From NCBI GenBank assembly GCA_019166125.1, contig JAHTBO010000001.1:225066-289065 (forward strand): DNA of 64,000 nucleotides, given 5' to 3'. This DNA is from Alcaligenaceae bacterium CGII-47. GTDB lineage: Bacteria > Pseudomonadota > Gammaproteobacteria > Burkholderiales > Burkholderiaceae_B. The position numbers and the translations under genes were made by a program. Under the pieces are notes generated by a model. The model was not told the DNA's origin. It made no database searches and was given only the letters and a program-made list of their open reading frames with translations. Below, one piece after another: positions 1 through 8,783 of this stretch (positions within the stretch are counted from its first letter, which is position 1; every line of letters begins with the position of its first letter).

Positions 1-1437
1 AATCCTCAGGGAAATACCCAGCCTGCCGAAGCAACGCATCAATATGATCCGACGACACACACCTATGAATCGGATGAAGCCTACAAAAAACGCATTCGTG
101 ATGATGCGCTGCGCATCAGTGACGCCATCCGCCAAGCGACGGGGCGGTCGCCTCGCGTGTGGATATGGCCCTATGGCGCGGCAGCAGGGGAAGCGATCGA
201 AATTATTGGACAGCAGGGCTACAAAATTGCGCTCACGCTGGATGACGGCTTGGCTACAGTCGATCAACTGATGTCCGAGTCGCGCATGTTGGTGACGAAT
301 TCACCGGATATGTCTGAGTTTGCACAATCCGTTTTAAGTACTGAGGTGCGCCCTAACGTTCGCGTTGCACAGGTTGATCTGGATTATGTTTACGATCCGG
401 ACCCGGCTCAAATGGAGAAGAATCTGAGTGGTTTGGTTCAGCGTATTTCTGACTTAAAAATCAATACTGTCTTTTTGCAGGCGTTTGCTGATCCGAAGGG
501 GGATGGTCTGGTCAGATCGGTCTATTTTCCAAATCGCTGGCTACCCATGCGCGCCGACCTATTCAATCGAACCTTATGGCAGCTGCAAACGCGTGCCAAA
601 GTCAAAGTCTACGCATGGATGCCTGTGCTGAGTTTCGATCTGGATCCCGGGATTGAGCGCGTGGTGCGTTGGAACCCTGATTATCCTGGTGCTTCGCCTA
701 GTGTGGATGTCTCACAATATCGACGGCTTTCCCCGTTTGATCCGCATGCTCGTGCCGCGATTATCGGACTATACGAAGACATCGCGCGCAACGCGCCAAT
801 AAACGGTATCTTATTTCACGATGATGCGCTGATGAGCGATTTTGAGGACGCCAGTGCATCTGCGCTGAGCGCGTATCGTGAGGCAGGTCTGCCGGGTTCG
901 GTACAGATGCTGCGCTCTGATCCGGCGATGCTGCAACGCTGGACACATTTCAAAAGTGCTTACCTGATCGATTTCACCCAGACCTTAATGCAGCATGTAC
1001 GGGCTATCCGTGGTCCGCAGGTCAAGTCTGCACGCAACCTCTACGCTGCACCTATCCTCAACCCGGACAGTGAGGAATGGTTCGCCCAGAACCTGGAGGA
1101 CTTCCTTAATGCCTATGACTGGACTGTTCCTATGGTGATGCCTTTAATGGAAAAGGTTCCGCCGGATCAGGCTCAGGCCTGGATTCGCCGACTGGTTGCG
1201 GCGGTGAAGCAGATTCCGGGCGCTTTGGACCGTACGATATTCGAGCTGCAAAGCCGCAACTGGGATCGGCCCGATCAACCGCCAGTGGATAGTAAGACGC
1301 TGGCTGAGTGGATGCAACTGTTGCAATTGGCGGGGGTGAGGAGTTTTGGCTATTACCCCGACGACTTCCTCCGGAATCAGCCTGAGCTGGAAGTTATCCG
1401 GCCTGCTATATCTAACGCTTGGTATCCCTACCAATGA
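1..1437 (+). CDS. pgaB: Poly-beta-1,6-GlcNAc N-deacetylase PgaB, 5' end outside window
   Basis: The reading frame is open from base 1, so the N-terminus lies upstream of the window. PgaB partially de-N-acetylates the exopolysaccharide PNAG in the periplasm so that it can be exported through PgaA. The first ~65 visible residues are the end of the polysaccharide-deacetylase domain (WIWPYG near the start resembles its WPYG stretch). The remainder matches the PgaB C-terminal glycoside-hydrolase-like PNAG-binding domain (DLDYVYDPDP, FLQAFADPKGDG, ILFHDDA, YGYYPDDF-like ending). The stop overlaps the pgaC start as ATGA, so the two are translationally coupled. Catalytic deacetylase residues cannot be checked because they precede the window. 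The family assignment is firm from the pgaBCD order. Confidence 0.92.
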   Translation, partial: NPQGNTQPAEATHQYDPTTHTYESDEAYKKRIRDDALRISDAIRQATGRSPRVWIWPYGAAAGEAIEIIGQQGYKIALTLDDGLATVDQLMSESRMLVTNSPDMSEFAQSVLSTEVRPNVRVAQVDLDYVYDPDPAQMEKNLSGLVQRISDLKINTVFLQAFADPKGDGLVRSVYFPNRWLPMRADLFNRTLWQLQTRAKVKVYAWMPVLSFDLDPGIERVVRWNPDYPGASPSVDVSQYRRLSPFDPHARAAIIGLYEDIARNAPINGILFHDDALMSDFEDASASALSAYREAGLPGSVQMLRSDPAMLQRWTHFKSAYLIDFTQTLMQHVRAIRGPQVKSARNLYAAPILNPDSEEWFAQNLEDFLNAYDWTVPMVMPLMEKVPPDQAQAWIRRLVAAVKQIPGALDRTIFELQSRNWDRPDQPPVDSKTLAEWMQLLQLAGVRSFGYYPDDFLRNQPELEVIRPAISNAWYPYQ

Positions 1438-2768
1438 TCGAACGACTGCTCGCCTTGTTGATATTGTGCATTGTTCTGGGTGTTCCTTTAGGGACGGCGC
1501 TAATCTGGACGGGTGAGGTTACTTTGGACTTTGTATATTTTTACCCCTTGTTTATGTCTGGGCTATGGATGGTCGGTGGTCTGTATTATTGGCTACATTG
1601 GGAGCGCCACTGGGATTGGGGGGATGGGGTACCCGCCCCTGTACTGAGGGGTGAGCCGCTGATTGTGGTGTTGCTGCCGTGCTTTAATGAAATCGAACAT
1701 GGGCCAGCAGCGATCATGGCAGCGCTTGCGCAAAACTATCAAAATGTAAAAGTAATCGCTATTAATGACGGCTCTACTGATGGTACAGACGTCATGCTTG
1801 ATGAGTTGGCTGCCTCGGACGATCGGCTGCAGGTGATTCACTTGGCTCAGAATCAGGGTAAGGCAATGGCGCTGCGTATGGGTGCTCTGGCAGCAAACAG
1901 CGAATATCTGGTTTGTATCGATGGTGACGTCATTCTGGATCCAAATGCGGTGTCTTACCTGGTTGCGCCTCTTTTGGATAATCCGCGGGTTGGAGCAGTC
2001 ACCGGCAATCCTCGAGTACGGACACGTTCGACCTTAATCGGCCGTATTCAGGTCGGCGAATTTTCATCTATCGTAGGTCTTATCAAACGTACACAGCGGG
2101 TTTATGGTCAGGTCTTTACTGTTTCTGGTGCCGTGGCGGCGTTCAGGCGCAGTGCCTTGGTGCGGGTCGGTTACTGGAGCCTCGATATGGTGACCGAAGA
2201 CATTGACATCAGCTGGAAGCTGCAGCGTGACCACTGGTCTATTTTCTACGAACCCCGGGCGCTGTGCTGGTTACTGATGCCCGAAACCCTTAAGGGTCTG
2301 TGGAAGCAGCGCCTACGCTGGGCGCAGGGCGGGGCTGAAGTCTTTCTGAAAAATATACCGAACATATGGTCTTGGCAATATCGGCGGCTATGGCCCTTAA
2401 TGCTGGAGTATTTCGCTTCAGCGATCTGGTCGTTTGCAGTTGTATTGTCCATCGTGTTGTGGGCGATAGGCCACATTGTAGCGATGCCAGATCACCTTTA
2501 TATTCAGACACTGTTGCCGCCAGCATTCACGGGAATGGTTTTGGCGCTTGTCTGTATCTTGCAGTTCGTACTCAGTATTTGCATCGACCGCCGTTACGAG
2601 CACGGCTTAGTCCGTTCCTTGTACTGGGTCATTTGGTATCCGCTGGCTTACTGGATGGTCAGTCTGTCTACTAATTTATGCGGTTTTCTAAAAGTGATAT
2701 TTAAACATCGCCATCAACGAGCTCGCTGGGTGAGCCCTGATCGTGGCATCAAGGTACGAAGGCTATGA
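1434..2768 (+). CDS. pgaC: Poly-beta-1,6-N-acetyl-D-glucosamine synthase PgaC
   Basis: Inner-membrane processive family-2 glycosyltransferase that polymerises UDP-GlcNAc into PNAG. I start it at ATG 1434, inside the pgaB stop (ATGA); an upstream in-frame TTG at 1419 is less likely. The 444-residue product has two N-terminal membrane segments, then the GT2 domain: INDGSTDGT near residue 110, CIDGDV (DxD) near 165, TEDIDISW (the acceptor-side Asp) near 262 and QRLRW (QxxRW) near 292. Further C-terminal membrane helices follow. Length and motif order match E. coli PgaC. The start codon of pgaD overlaps its stop. Confidence 0.95.
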   Translation: MIERLLALLILCIVLGVPLGTALIWTGEVTLDFVYFYPLFMSGLWMVGGLYYWLHWERHWDWGDGVPAPVLRGEPLIVVLLPCFNEIEHGPAAIMAALAQNYQNVKVIAINDGSTDGTDVMLDELAASDDRLQVIHLAQNQGKAMALRMGALAANSEYLVCIDGDVILDPNAVSYLVAPLLDNPRVGAVTGNPRVRTRSTLIGRIQVGEFSSIVGLIKRTQRVYGQVFTVSGAVAAFRRSALVRVGYWSLDMVTEDIDISWKLQRDHWSIFYEPRALCWLLMPETLKGLWKQRLRWAQGGAEVFLKNIPNIWSWQYRRLWPLMLEYFASAIWSFAVVLSIVLWAIGHIVAMPDHLYIQTLLPPAFTGMVLALVCILQFVLSICIDRRYEHGLVRSLYWVIWYPLAYWMVSLSTNLCGFLKVIFKHRHQRARWVSPDRGIKVRRL

Positions 2769-3223
2769 TGCTTATTACGACACCACGCTCCAAGGCTGCT
2801 GCTTTAATTGATTTTCTGTTGACCCTGTTGGCTTGGCTTGCCTTCAGCTATCTGTTTGTGGTGGGTTTAATCGCATTTCTTATGGGTGACGCTCTGGGAA
2901 CAGCTGTGCCGAGCACCCTACGCTGGTTACCCACGATCTATACATTCATATTTTATGTGGTGATGGTTGCCAGTATTGCTGCTGTTTTGTTCTCTTGGGC
3001 TCAATATAACACCCTGCGCTTTGGCCGAAGTGATCGTCGTATAATGTATCCTATACTGAGGCCAGAGGAATTGGCCAATAGCTGTGGGATCTCGATGTCG
3101 CAACTCGAGATACTCCGCTCCAGCCAGCGGGTTGTCATCTATCATACGGATGACGGTTTGATTCGTATGATTGACATCGATGATGAGACGATTACACATC
3201 CCAAGATACGAATAGTAGGATAA
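2765..3223 (+). CDS. pgaD: PgaD, accessory subunit of PNAG synthase
   Basis: Small (152 residues) inner-membrane partner of PgaC, needed for polymerisation and, in E. coli, for the response to cyclic-di-GMP. Two hydrophobic helices are visible, around residues 14-43 and 58-78. A soluble tail with the sequence LRPEELANSCGISMSQLEILRSSQ follows in two halves (EELANSCGIS, then QLEILRSSQR). The gene overlaps the pgaC stop by 4 bases; a second ATG directly follows the first, so the start may be 2768. Identity rests on position, topology and size, since PgaD proteins diverge quickly. Confidence 0.85.
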   Translation: MMLITTPRSKAAALIDFLLTLLAWLAFSYLFVVGLIAFLMGDALGTAVPSTLRWLPTIYTFIFYVVMVASIAAVLFSWAQYNTLRFGRSDRRIMYPILRPEELANSCGISMSQLEILRSSQRVVIYHTDDGLIRMIDIDDETITHPKIRIVG

Positions 3224-3321
3224 CTCAATGTGAGATAGTTATCATCACACACGGATACCTTCATTAACATTACAAAGCGTTAAGGTCGTACCATAACTCA
3301 TCCTGAATGGAGGGCGTATCT

Positions 3322-4188
3322 ATGCCGACTGTTGTCGTGGCCGAACCTAATGAGTTACTTCGCCTGGGGATGCTGCAATTATTGCAGAAGATGAAGTTCG
3401 ATTTTGTTAGCGAAGGCATTAGTTATGCCCAATTATTTAACACAACACAAAAGCATCAAATAACGGACTTGATGCTGCTGTCTGTGCCGAATGTCTATGA
3501 TCAGATGGTTGAACTCGTACATGCGGCCCAGACAGGCTATTCCCCCCAACGTATTCTTTTGCTGTCGGACACCCCTACGCTTCCCTATTCACTGCTCAAA
3601 CTATCTAATCTGTTGGCGGGGTATATCTCTAAATATTCCTCACAGGATGCAGTGATCTCATCCATCATGCTGGTACTGGCAGGCGGGAAATGTTTCCCCT
3701 TACCCGATACCATCGAAAAAAACGGCCTCTCGGCCGAGGAGGATGGTCTGTCGGATAGCGACGTGATGCTCAAGCGGCGTTGGTATGACAAAGATCAATT
3801 GCTACCCAAGCCAAGCCAGGATCTCATGCTGCCAACCAAGCTTAGCGCTCCTGCCGAACAACCTCAAGGCATTCGGCCGTCCACGCTCCCGTCCGATCAC
3901 TTGATTGCCAACAGAGAGCCACAGGCCCTATCCCCAGAGCTCAGGACACAGGAGTCGGTATTACTCAATCTAACACCGCGTCAATACGAAGTCCTCACGC
4001 TGCTGGCCAGGGGCTACTCAGTAAAAAAGGTGAGTAGTGAGTTGGGTATATCAGTTGCGACCACCAAGGCACATACTGAGGCGCTCTATCAGCGATTGTC
4101 CGTCAATAATCGCAATACGGCTGTCTATACAGCGGTTCAGCGTGGCGCCACGCTCGGGTGGTTCGAGGCCCACCCCCCCAGCAATTAG
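3322..4188 (+). CDS. LuxR-type transcriptional regulator with degenerate receiver domain
   Basis: DNA-binding regulator of about 288 residues. A GGAGG sequence lies 7 bases before ATG 3322, so I prefer this start to the in-frame ATG at 3307, which sits inside that ribosome site. The C-terminus carries a clear LuxR/FixJ helix-turn-helix (LTPRQYEVLTLLARGYS, then ELGISVATTKAHTEALYQRL). The N-terminus has the receiver fold order (TVVVAEPNE, ILLLSD, GYISK), but the phospho-acceptor Asp position reads DLMLLSVP, with Ser54 in its place, and the acidic pair is changed. Lys104 is kept. It is therefore probably phosphorylation-independent. It lies 98 bases after pgaD and could control PNAG production; that link is inferred from position only. 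Confidence 0.8.
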   Translation: MPTVVVAEPNELLRLGMLQLLQKMKFDFVSEGISYAQLFNTTQKHQITDLMLLSVPNVYDQMVELVHAAQTGYSPQRILLLSDTPTLPYSLLKLSNLLAGYISKYSSQDAVISSIMLVLAGGKCFPLPDTIEKNGLSAEEDGLSDSDVMLKRRWYDKDQLLPKPSQDLMLPTKLSAPAEQPQGIRPSTLPSDHLIANREPQALSPELRTQESVLLNLTPRQYEVLTLLARGYSVKKVSSELGISVATTKAHTEALYQRLSVNNRNTAVYTAVQRGATLGWFEAHPPSN

Positions 4189-4268
4189 GCGAATGCTCCC
4201 AGGTCAATGCTGGCCATCAGCCGGTGCCTTGTTTCGGTACAGATTCCGTGCGGCTTTGAAGGGATATC

Positions 4269-5216
4269 GTGAACCTCACGGAAGATAACTTGAGTCCAGA
4301 CAGCACACAAGCAGGATTGCAGCTTGCGACGATCGGTGCGGCGATCGTGGATATTATCGTGGCACGGGTACGGCCAATGCGTGGGGCCAAGCAGGATGTC
4401 GAGCATATCGGCCTGTATCTAGGCGGCGGTGCAGTGAATGCAGCGCTGAATTTTGCGTTGCTCGGTGCGCGGGTGACGCTGCATGCTTGTGTCGGGCGCG
4501 ACATGGAGGGGGGGTTGATCAGCGAGGCATTGTGTCGGCATGGCGTCCAGTGTGCAATTCAGCTGGCTGATGAACCAACAGGCAAGGCAGTCGTCATGGT
4601 GGACGAGCAGGGCGAGGCGCGTGCCTATGCGCAGCGTGGTGCCAGCACCCGTGTGGGAGAGATGGGGTTTTCCGGGATCGAGGCGTGCGATATGGTGTAC
4701 ACCTCGGGTTTGTCCCTAGCCTCTGAGGCCGCGCTGGTTGCAGCGTTGGCCGCCATGAGCGCCCGGCGTTTTCGCTTGGTTGTGAATCCGGGGGCACGAC
4801 AGCTCGCCCATCCTGATGGCTTGCTGCCCCTGCGTGAACAAGCGGATCTATTGTGCGTGAACGCGCTGGAGGCGCAAAAGTTGCTAGGCTCCGATGCACC
4901 GGGTATTTCTACGCACTTGTCACCTGAACAAGCTGAATTTTTGGCGCGGCGCCTGGTGTGCCGAGACGGGCAGGGGATTCTGATCACGCTGGGTGCGGGT
5001 GGCGCGTTGTTCTACGATGGCCATCTCGTCCATTACCACCAGGCACAGCGTGTGAACGTCGTATCGACAGTGGGTGCAGGCGATGCGTTTGCCTCGGCGT
5101 TTGCGTATGGATGGGCAAGTGGTGAGGCACCAGCGGTGGCCTTGGCAGCCGCTGCACAGAGCGCCGCACAGGTCATCCAGGTTTTACCTGCAAATCTGGC
5201 AGGGGCGCTACGTTGA
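4269..5216 (+). CDS. PfkB/ribokinase-family carbohydrate kinase
   Basis: Cytosolic ATP-dependent sugar or nucleoside kinase of 315 residues. The start is GTG 4269, preceded by GAAGGGA; no better in-frame start is visible. PfkB signatures are present: LGGGAVNAALNFALLGARV near residue 51 (substrate-side glycine motif) and VSTVGAGDAFASAFAYG near residue 263, with the catalytic Asp in GAGD. VNALEAQKLLG in the middle is also typical. The substrate cannot be told from sequence; adenosine, fructose and pseudouridine kinases all look alike at this level. It stands alone between the LuxR gene and the sulfur genes. Confidence 0.82.
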   Translation: MNLTEDNLSPDSTQAGLQLATIGAAIVDIIVARVRPMRGAKQDVEHIGLYLGGGAVNAALNFALLGARVTLHACVGRDMEGGLISEALCRHGVQCAIQLADEPTGKAVVMVDEQGEARAYAQRGASTRVGEMGFSGIEACDMVYTSGLSLASEAALVAALAAMSARRFRLVVNPGARQLAHPDGLLPLREQADLLCVNALEAQKLLGSDAPGISTHLSPEQAEFLARRLVCRDGQGILITLGAGGALFYDGHLVHYHQAQRVNVVSTVGAGDAFASAFAYGWASGEAPAVALAAAAQSAAQVIQVLPANLAGALR

Positions 5217-5349
5217 GGTCCCTGGGCAGGGACGCTATCAATGATGTTCTTTATATCCAAATCAGCAATAAACTAATTATTAAATAATATATTGTCATAT
5301 AGCCAGGCCTGAGATAATAAAGAAATCCGTTATCTATCGAGTATCCATC

Positions 5350-6285
5350 ATGAAATCCCTGTTTTCGTTGTTTATTGCGACGGCCGCGCTTAGCCTGTCA
5401 TCTGCGGCGTGGTCTGCTAATCCGCTACTTACCCCCGCCCAGCTCGATAGCATCCGTCAGGACGCTATGGTGCGTGTTATTGATATTCGGCCTGCTGACG
5501 CCTACGCCTCGGGCCATATTCCAGGTGCCGTGTCTGCGCCTTACGGTCAGTGGCGCGGACCATCAGACAACCCCGGAGAACTCCCCAGTGTCGATAAGCT
5601 CACGGCCCTGGTGCAGGGGCTGGGCCTGGATAGTGGCACGCATGCGGTGGTCGTGTCCTCTGGGGCCGACGCGACGGACTTTGGTGGATCGGCCCGGGTG
5701 TACTGGACGTTGAAATATGTCGGACTGCACAATTTGTCTATTCTGAACGGTGGCCTAAAGGCCTGGGCTGACGCAGGGCTAGCACAGGATCAGACGGTAC
5801 CCACGGTCGTTGCGAGCAGCTATGTTGCGCAGCCTGATGCAAGCTTGATTGCGACGAAGGACCAGGTCGCTGCACAGGTGGATAATCCTGACACCCGTCT
5901 GATTGACGCGCGCCCACTCGCTTTTTATCTGGGCCAGACCAAGGCCCCTACCGCTCAGGTACCCGGCACAATCAAAAACGCAGTGAACCTGGAGAACGGT
6001 AAATGGTTCAAGCCAGGGACGTCGATTTTTGTGTCGACAGAGGATGCTCGAAAAATCGCCGCTGATGCCTTGCCCGAGGCTGCTGCACAGACAATTTCGT
6101 TTTGTAATACGGGCCATTGGGCAGCCACCGACTGGTTTGCTTTGTCCGAGATCGTCGGACAAAAAAATGTGCGCTTATACCCAGCTTCGCTCGCTGAGTG
6201 GTCACAGGATGCCAGCTTGCCAATGAGCAATGTCCCAGGGCGAGGTGCGCAAATTCTTGATAAGCTCAAGGGTCTGATTAGCTAA
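5350..6285 (+). CDS. Secreted tandem-domain rhodanese (sulfurtransferase)
   Basis: Periplasmic sulfurtransferase of 311 residues with a Sec signal peptide (FIATAALSLSSAAWSA, cleavage near residue 22). It contains two rhodanese domains. The N-terminal one has VIDIRPADAYASGHIPGA but no active-site Cys, which is usual for tandem rhodaneses. The C-terminal one has the catalytic loop SFCNTGHWAATDWFAL (Cys near residue 256). Such enzymes move sulfane sulfur from thiosulfate or polysulfide to an acceptor. The gene for a TsuA-like thiosulfate transporter starts 71 bases downstream, so a joint role in thiosulfate use is likely. A weak promoter candidate (TTGTCA 5292, GATAAT 5313, 15-base spacer) lies upstream. 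Confidence 0.88.
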   Translation: MKSLFSLFIATAALSLSSAAWSANPLLTPAQLDSIRQDAMVRVIDIRPADAYASGHIPGAVSAPYGQWRGPSDNPGELPSVDKLTALVQGLGLDSGTHAVVVSSGADATDFGGSARVYWTLKYVGLHNLSILNGGLKAWADAGLAQDQTVPTVVASSYVAQPDASLIATKDQVAAQVDNPDTRLIDARPLAFYLGQTKAPTAQVPGTIKNAVNLENGKWFKPGTSIFVSTEDARKIAADALPEAAAQTISFCNTGHWAATDWFALSEIVGQKNVRLYPASLAEWSQDASLPMSNVPGRGAQILDKLKGLIS

Positions 6286-6356
6286 AGCCTGGTCAGTCAG
6301 GATCGCCGGAGATCTGTTCTTACTATAATCAGAACTTTTTGTAGCAAGGTGTCTCA

Positions 6357-7451
6357 TTGAACAAGCGTCTCCCTCTTGCGATCATGGTGATCGCATTCGT
6401 GGTCTGCCTGGCCTGGTTTGTCGCCTTGCGCCAGGCCATGTTATTCGCAGTGGGTCTGGGCATGGGCGCGGTTTTGGCTGGCGCGCGCTTTGGATTTACC
6501 ACTGGCTGGCGCAAGCTCATCGAGCAGCGCGACCCCAGTGGGGTGCTGGCGCAACTATTGCTGCTCGCATTGGCTGCGGCGGTATCCATGCCTTTGCTGG
6601 CGGCCTATCCGACTGATCTGGGCGCCGCCTTGGGGCCACCGAGCATCAGTTTGATTGTGGGGGCCTTTGTATTTGGTGGTGCCATGCAGGTGGCTGATGG
6701 CTGTGGTTCGGGAACGCTTTATAAAGCTGGATTAGGGATCCCGCTCAATATGGCGATCCTTCCCATGTTTGCGATCGGCAGTTTTCTGGGCTCGGCCACA
6801 TTGGATCAGTGGCTAGCCTTGGGCGCTATGCCGCCCTTTGGTTTGGTGACGCATTTTGGCGCACCGGTGGCGCTGGCCCTGACGCTGCTGGGGCTGGCTG
6901 TAATAGGATTTGTGGCGGTGCGCTGGGCAGGGCGTTCGGCAGGCCACAGAATAAAAATACTGGACCGTAAGCTGTTGATCGGGGCGGTGTTACTGGCAGC
7001 GTTGGCGGCCTTGAATCTGATCATCGCAGGGCAACCCTGGGGGATTGTGTACGGCTTTGGCCTGTGGGCGGCCAAGGTCGCTACGGCAGTGGGCGTCTTT
7101 GATCCAGGTGCCAACCCCTTCTGGAGCGAGGCAGTCAATATCAAAACCCTGAGTCAATCCGTATTTCTCGACGTGACATCGATCACCAATCTTGGGATTC
7201 TGGCTGGTGCATTATGGATCGCGGCCGCTAAGCCACGTTCCTCTTCTTCATCCATGACCGCCTTGCAATGGCTCGTAGGTATCATCGCTGGCTTTTTGCT
7301 CGGCTATAGTTCACGCTTGGCGTTTGGTTGCAATATTGGCGCCATGGTAAGTGGCATTTCTACTGGCAGTCTGCACGGATGGATATGGGTGCCCATGGCT
7401 TTTATGGGGTCGCTGATTGGTGTGCGCATACGTCGCCATTTTGCCTTTTGA
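6357..7451 (+). CDS. YeeE/YedE-family (TsuA-like) thiosulfate/sulfur transporter
   Basis: Polytopic inner-membrane protein of 364 residues, with about nine to ten hydrophobic helices. The start is TTG 6357 after AAGGTG. The family takes up thiosulfate by passing it along conserved cysteines. The hallmark segments are present: ADGCGSGTLYKAGLG with Cys116 in the first half, and FGCNIGAMVSGISTGSLHG with Cys325 in the second, giving the expected internal pseudo-symmetry. It lies between the rhodanese and a small membrane peptide, probably in one transcript. Whether the substrate is thiosulfate or another sulfur species cannot be decided from sequence. Confidence 0.88.
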   Translation: MNKRLPLAIMVIAFVVCLAWFVALRQAMLFAVGLGMGAVLAGARFGFTTGWRKLIEQRDPSGVLAQLLLLALAAAVSMPLLAAYPTDLGAALGPPSISLIVGAFVFGGAMQVADGCGSGTLYKAGLGIPLNMAILPMFAIGSFLGSATLDQWLALGAMPPFGLVTHFGAPVALALTLLGLAVIGFVAVRWAGRSAGHRIKILDRKLLIGAVLLAALAALNLIIAGQPWGIVYGFGLWAAKVATAVGVFDPGANPFWSEAVNIKTLSQSVFLDVTSITNLGILAGALWIAAAKPRSSSSSMTALQWLVGIIAGFLLGYSSRLAFGCNIGAMVSGISTGSLHGWIWVPMAFMGSLIGVRIRRHFAF

Positions 7452-7464
7452 TCGGGGGGCACAG

Positions 7465-7629
7465 ATGAAAAAATCTCTCTGGACGGCGATCTTTTGGCTG
7501 GTGCTGGTGTCTTTTTTTGCATGGGACTGGGTACGTAGTGGGGCGGTGGACGTACGTACTGAGCCGCCACTGATTGCCGCAGGTTCAGGTCAGGCGCCCA
7601 GTGGCGGGCATTGTGCATCAACGTTTTAA
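7465..7629 (+). CDS. 54-residue single-helix membrane peptide downstream of the sulfur transporter
   Basis: Short ORF starting ATG 7465, preceded by a strong G-rich ribosome site (7454-7459), 13 bases after the transporter stop. The predicted product is MKKSLWTAIFWLVLVSFFAW followed by a short polar tail of about 34 residues ending in GGHCASTF. It has one hydrophobic helix (residues ~5-20) and a single Cys near the C-terminus. I do not recognise a family. Good ribosome-site spacing and a terminator directly after its stop support a real last gene of the rhodanese-transporter operon. Confidence 0.55.
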   Translation: MKKSLWTAIFWLVLVSFFAWDWVRSGAVDVRTEPPLIAAGSGQAPSGGHCASTF

Positions 7630-7631
7630 TC

Positions 7632-7655
7632 CGCATCCGGAACGGATGCGCCTTT
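7632..7655 (+). terminator. Probable Rho-independent terminator
   Basis: An 8-bp perfect stem (CGCATCCG 7632-7639 with CGGATGCG 7643-7650) closes a GAA loop and is followed by CCTTTT. It begins 3 bases after the 54-residue ORF and ends before the IclR gene. The T-run is short, so termination may be partial. Confidence 0.6.
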
Positions 7656-7666
7656 TGCGAGTTTAA

Positions 7667-8452
7667 GTGCCGACCGATAAGCCCGCTGCGCCCGCTGTTG
7701 TCCGAGCAACCGCGATTCTGGACTTGCTCTCCGGTTCAATCGTGCCGCTTTCCCTGGCGGATTTGGCACGTGAACTACAACTGCCCAAGAGCACGCTACA
7801 TGGCTTGTGTGCAACGCTGATTCAGCTCAATCTGATTACCCGGCTCGACAATGGGCAGATGACCCTGGGCCCTCATGTCATGCTGTGGGCAAACGCATTC
7901 CTCGCAAGGCTTGATATGACCCAGGAGTTCTTTGCGTCCTGGGATGATATGCGTGTGTTGCCTGAGGAGACCATCACACTGTCGATACGTGATGGTAGTG
8001 AGGTGGTCTATATCGCTTGTCGTAATGGTAGTCGGCCACTGGGCGTGACGTTTCGTACGGGGATGCGTTTGACTTCAGTCTATACCGCGACAGGCAAGGC
8101 GATGCTAAGCACCTTGTCCGATGAGGCCGTCCGTCAATTGCTGGATGGATGTGACGGGGGGTGGCCCAGGCCGCTGACCTCCAAGGGGGCGCGTAACGTT
8201 GATGCGCTGCTAAGCGATTTGGCTCAGGTGCGACACCGTGGCTATTCTGTTGATTTGGGCGAGGTGCGCGAAGGGATGCTGTGCTTTGGTGCGCCAGTAT
8301 TCGATTCGAATGGTCCTGAGGCTGTGGCCGGTGTGGCGGTCAGTATTCTATCCAATGAGACCGATCAGGCCTTGCAGCAACGAGCCGGGCAGGCCATCCA
8401 GAAGCTTGCAAATCGTCTCTCAGAGCGGCTGGGATCCAAGACCAGAGCCTGA
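7667..8452 (+). CDS. IclR-family transcriptional regulator
   Basis: Regulator of 261 residues beginning at GTG 7667. It has an N-terminal winged helix-turn-helix (VVRATAILDLLSG, then LADLARELQLPKSTLHGLC) and a C-terminal IclR effector domain (YTATGKAMLSTLSD near residue 143, RHRGYSVDLGEVREGMLCFG near 190, AVAGVAVSIL near 223). The family usually represses or activates a nearby catabolic or transport operon on binding a small molecule. Here it follows the sulfur-transport genes in the same direction behind a terminator, so its target is not clear. Confidence 0.88.
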   Translation: MPTDKPAAPAVVRATAILDLLSGSIVPLSLADLARELQLPKSTLHGLCATLIQLNLITRLDNGQMTLGPHVMLWANAFLARLDMTQEFFASWDDMRVLPEETITLSIRDGSEVVYIACRNGSRPLGVTFRTGMRLTSVYTATGKAMLSTLSDEAVRQLLDGCDGGWPRPLTSKGARNVDALLSDLAQVRHRGYSVDLGEVREGMLCFGAPVFDSNGPEAVAGVAVSILSNETDQALQQRAGQAIQKLANRLSERLGSKTRA

Positions 8453-8623
8453 GGGCGACAGCTCACCTACGGCCTGGCTTAGTCATTGTGATAATTCATC
8501 TTCTTAGGCGCATAAGTCAAGACCTGCACGTCGATGTGCTGAATTTTTATGCAACAGAATATGAAATAAGCTAAGATCCCCCGGCCTTCACTTAAATTTA
8601 AAAATGGATCTTATTCAATGGTT

Positions 8624-8776
8624 ATGATGTTGCCGTTTCTTACTAGTGCGATGTCAATCTGGTTTGGCATACGCGGCCGCCGCCAAGCTTGCCTGGTGCT
8701 CTGGCTGCTGACCATTGTAATTTTTGCGGCATGGTGTGGCGTTCACATGACAGATCCTTTGGCGTTATCGCTCTAG
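8624..8776 (+). CDS. DUF5993-like micro-protein preceding dsbB-like gene
   Basis: A 50-residue ORF (ATG 8624 or the adjacent ATG 8627; stop TAG 8774-8776) that is too short for most gene finders. The product begins MMLPFLTSAMSIWFGIRGRR, continues with one hydrophobic helix (LVLWLLTIVIFAAW) and ends HMTDPLALSL. From memory this pattern, with a central RGRR and an H-x-TD-x-L-x-LS ending, matches the DUF5993 family, which occurs next to disulfide-bond formation protein B genes. Its stop is 7 bases before the DsbB-like start, which supports translation and joint function. The biochemical role is unknown. Confidence 0.65.
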   Translation: MMLPFLTSAMSIWFGIRGRRQACLVLWLLTIVIFAAWCGVHMTDPLALSL

Positions 8777-8783
8777 GAATACT

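Noticed and set aside
3230-3255. TGTGA...TCACA pair upstream of the LuxR gene as a Crp site
   Set aside because: The arms are 11 bases apart rather than 6, so it does not fit the Crp consensus.
5218-5233. GTCCCT/AGGGAC hairpin just after the PfkB gene
   Set aside because: The stem is only 6 bp and has no T-run; too weak to call a terminator.
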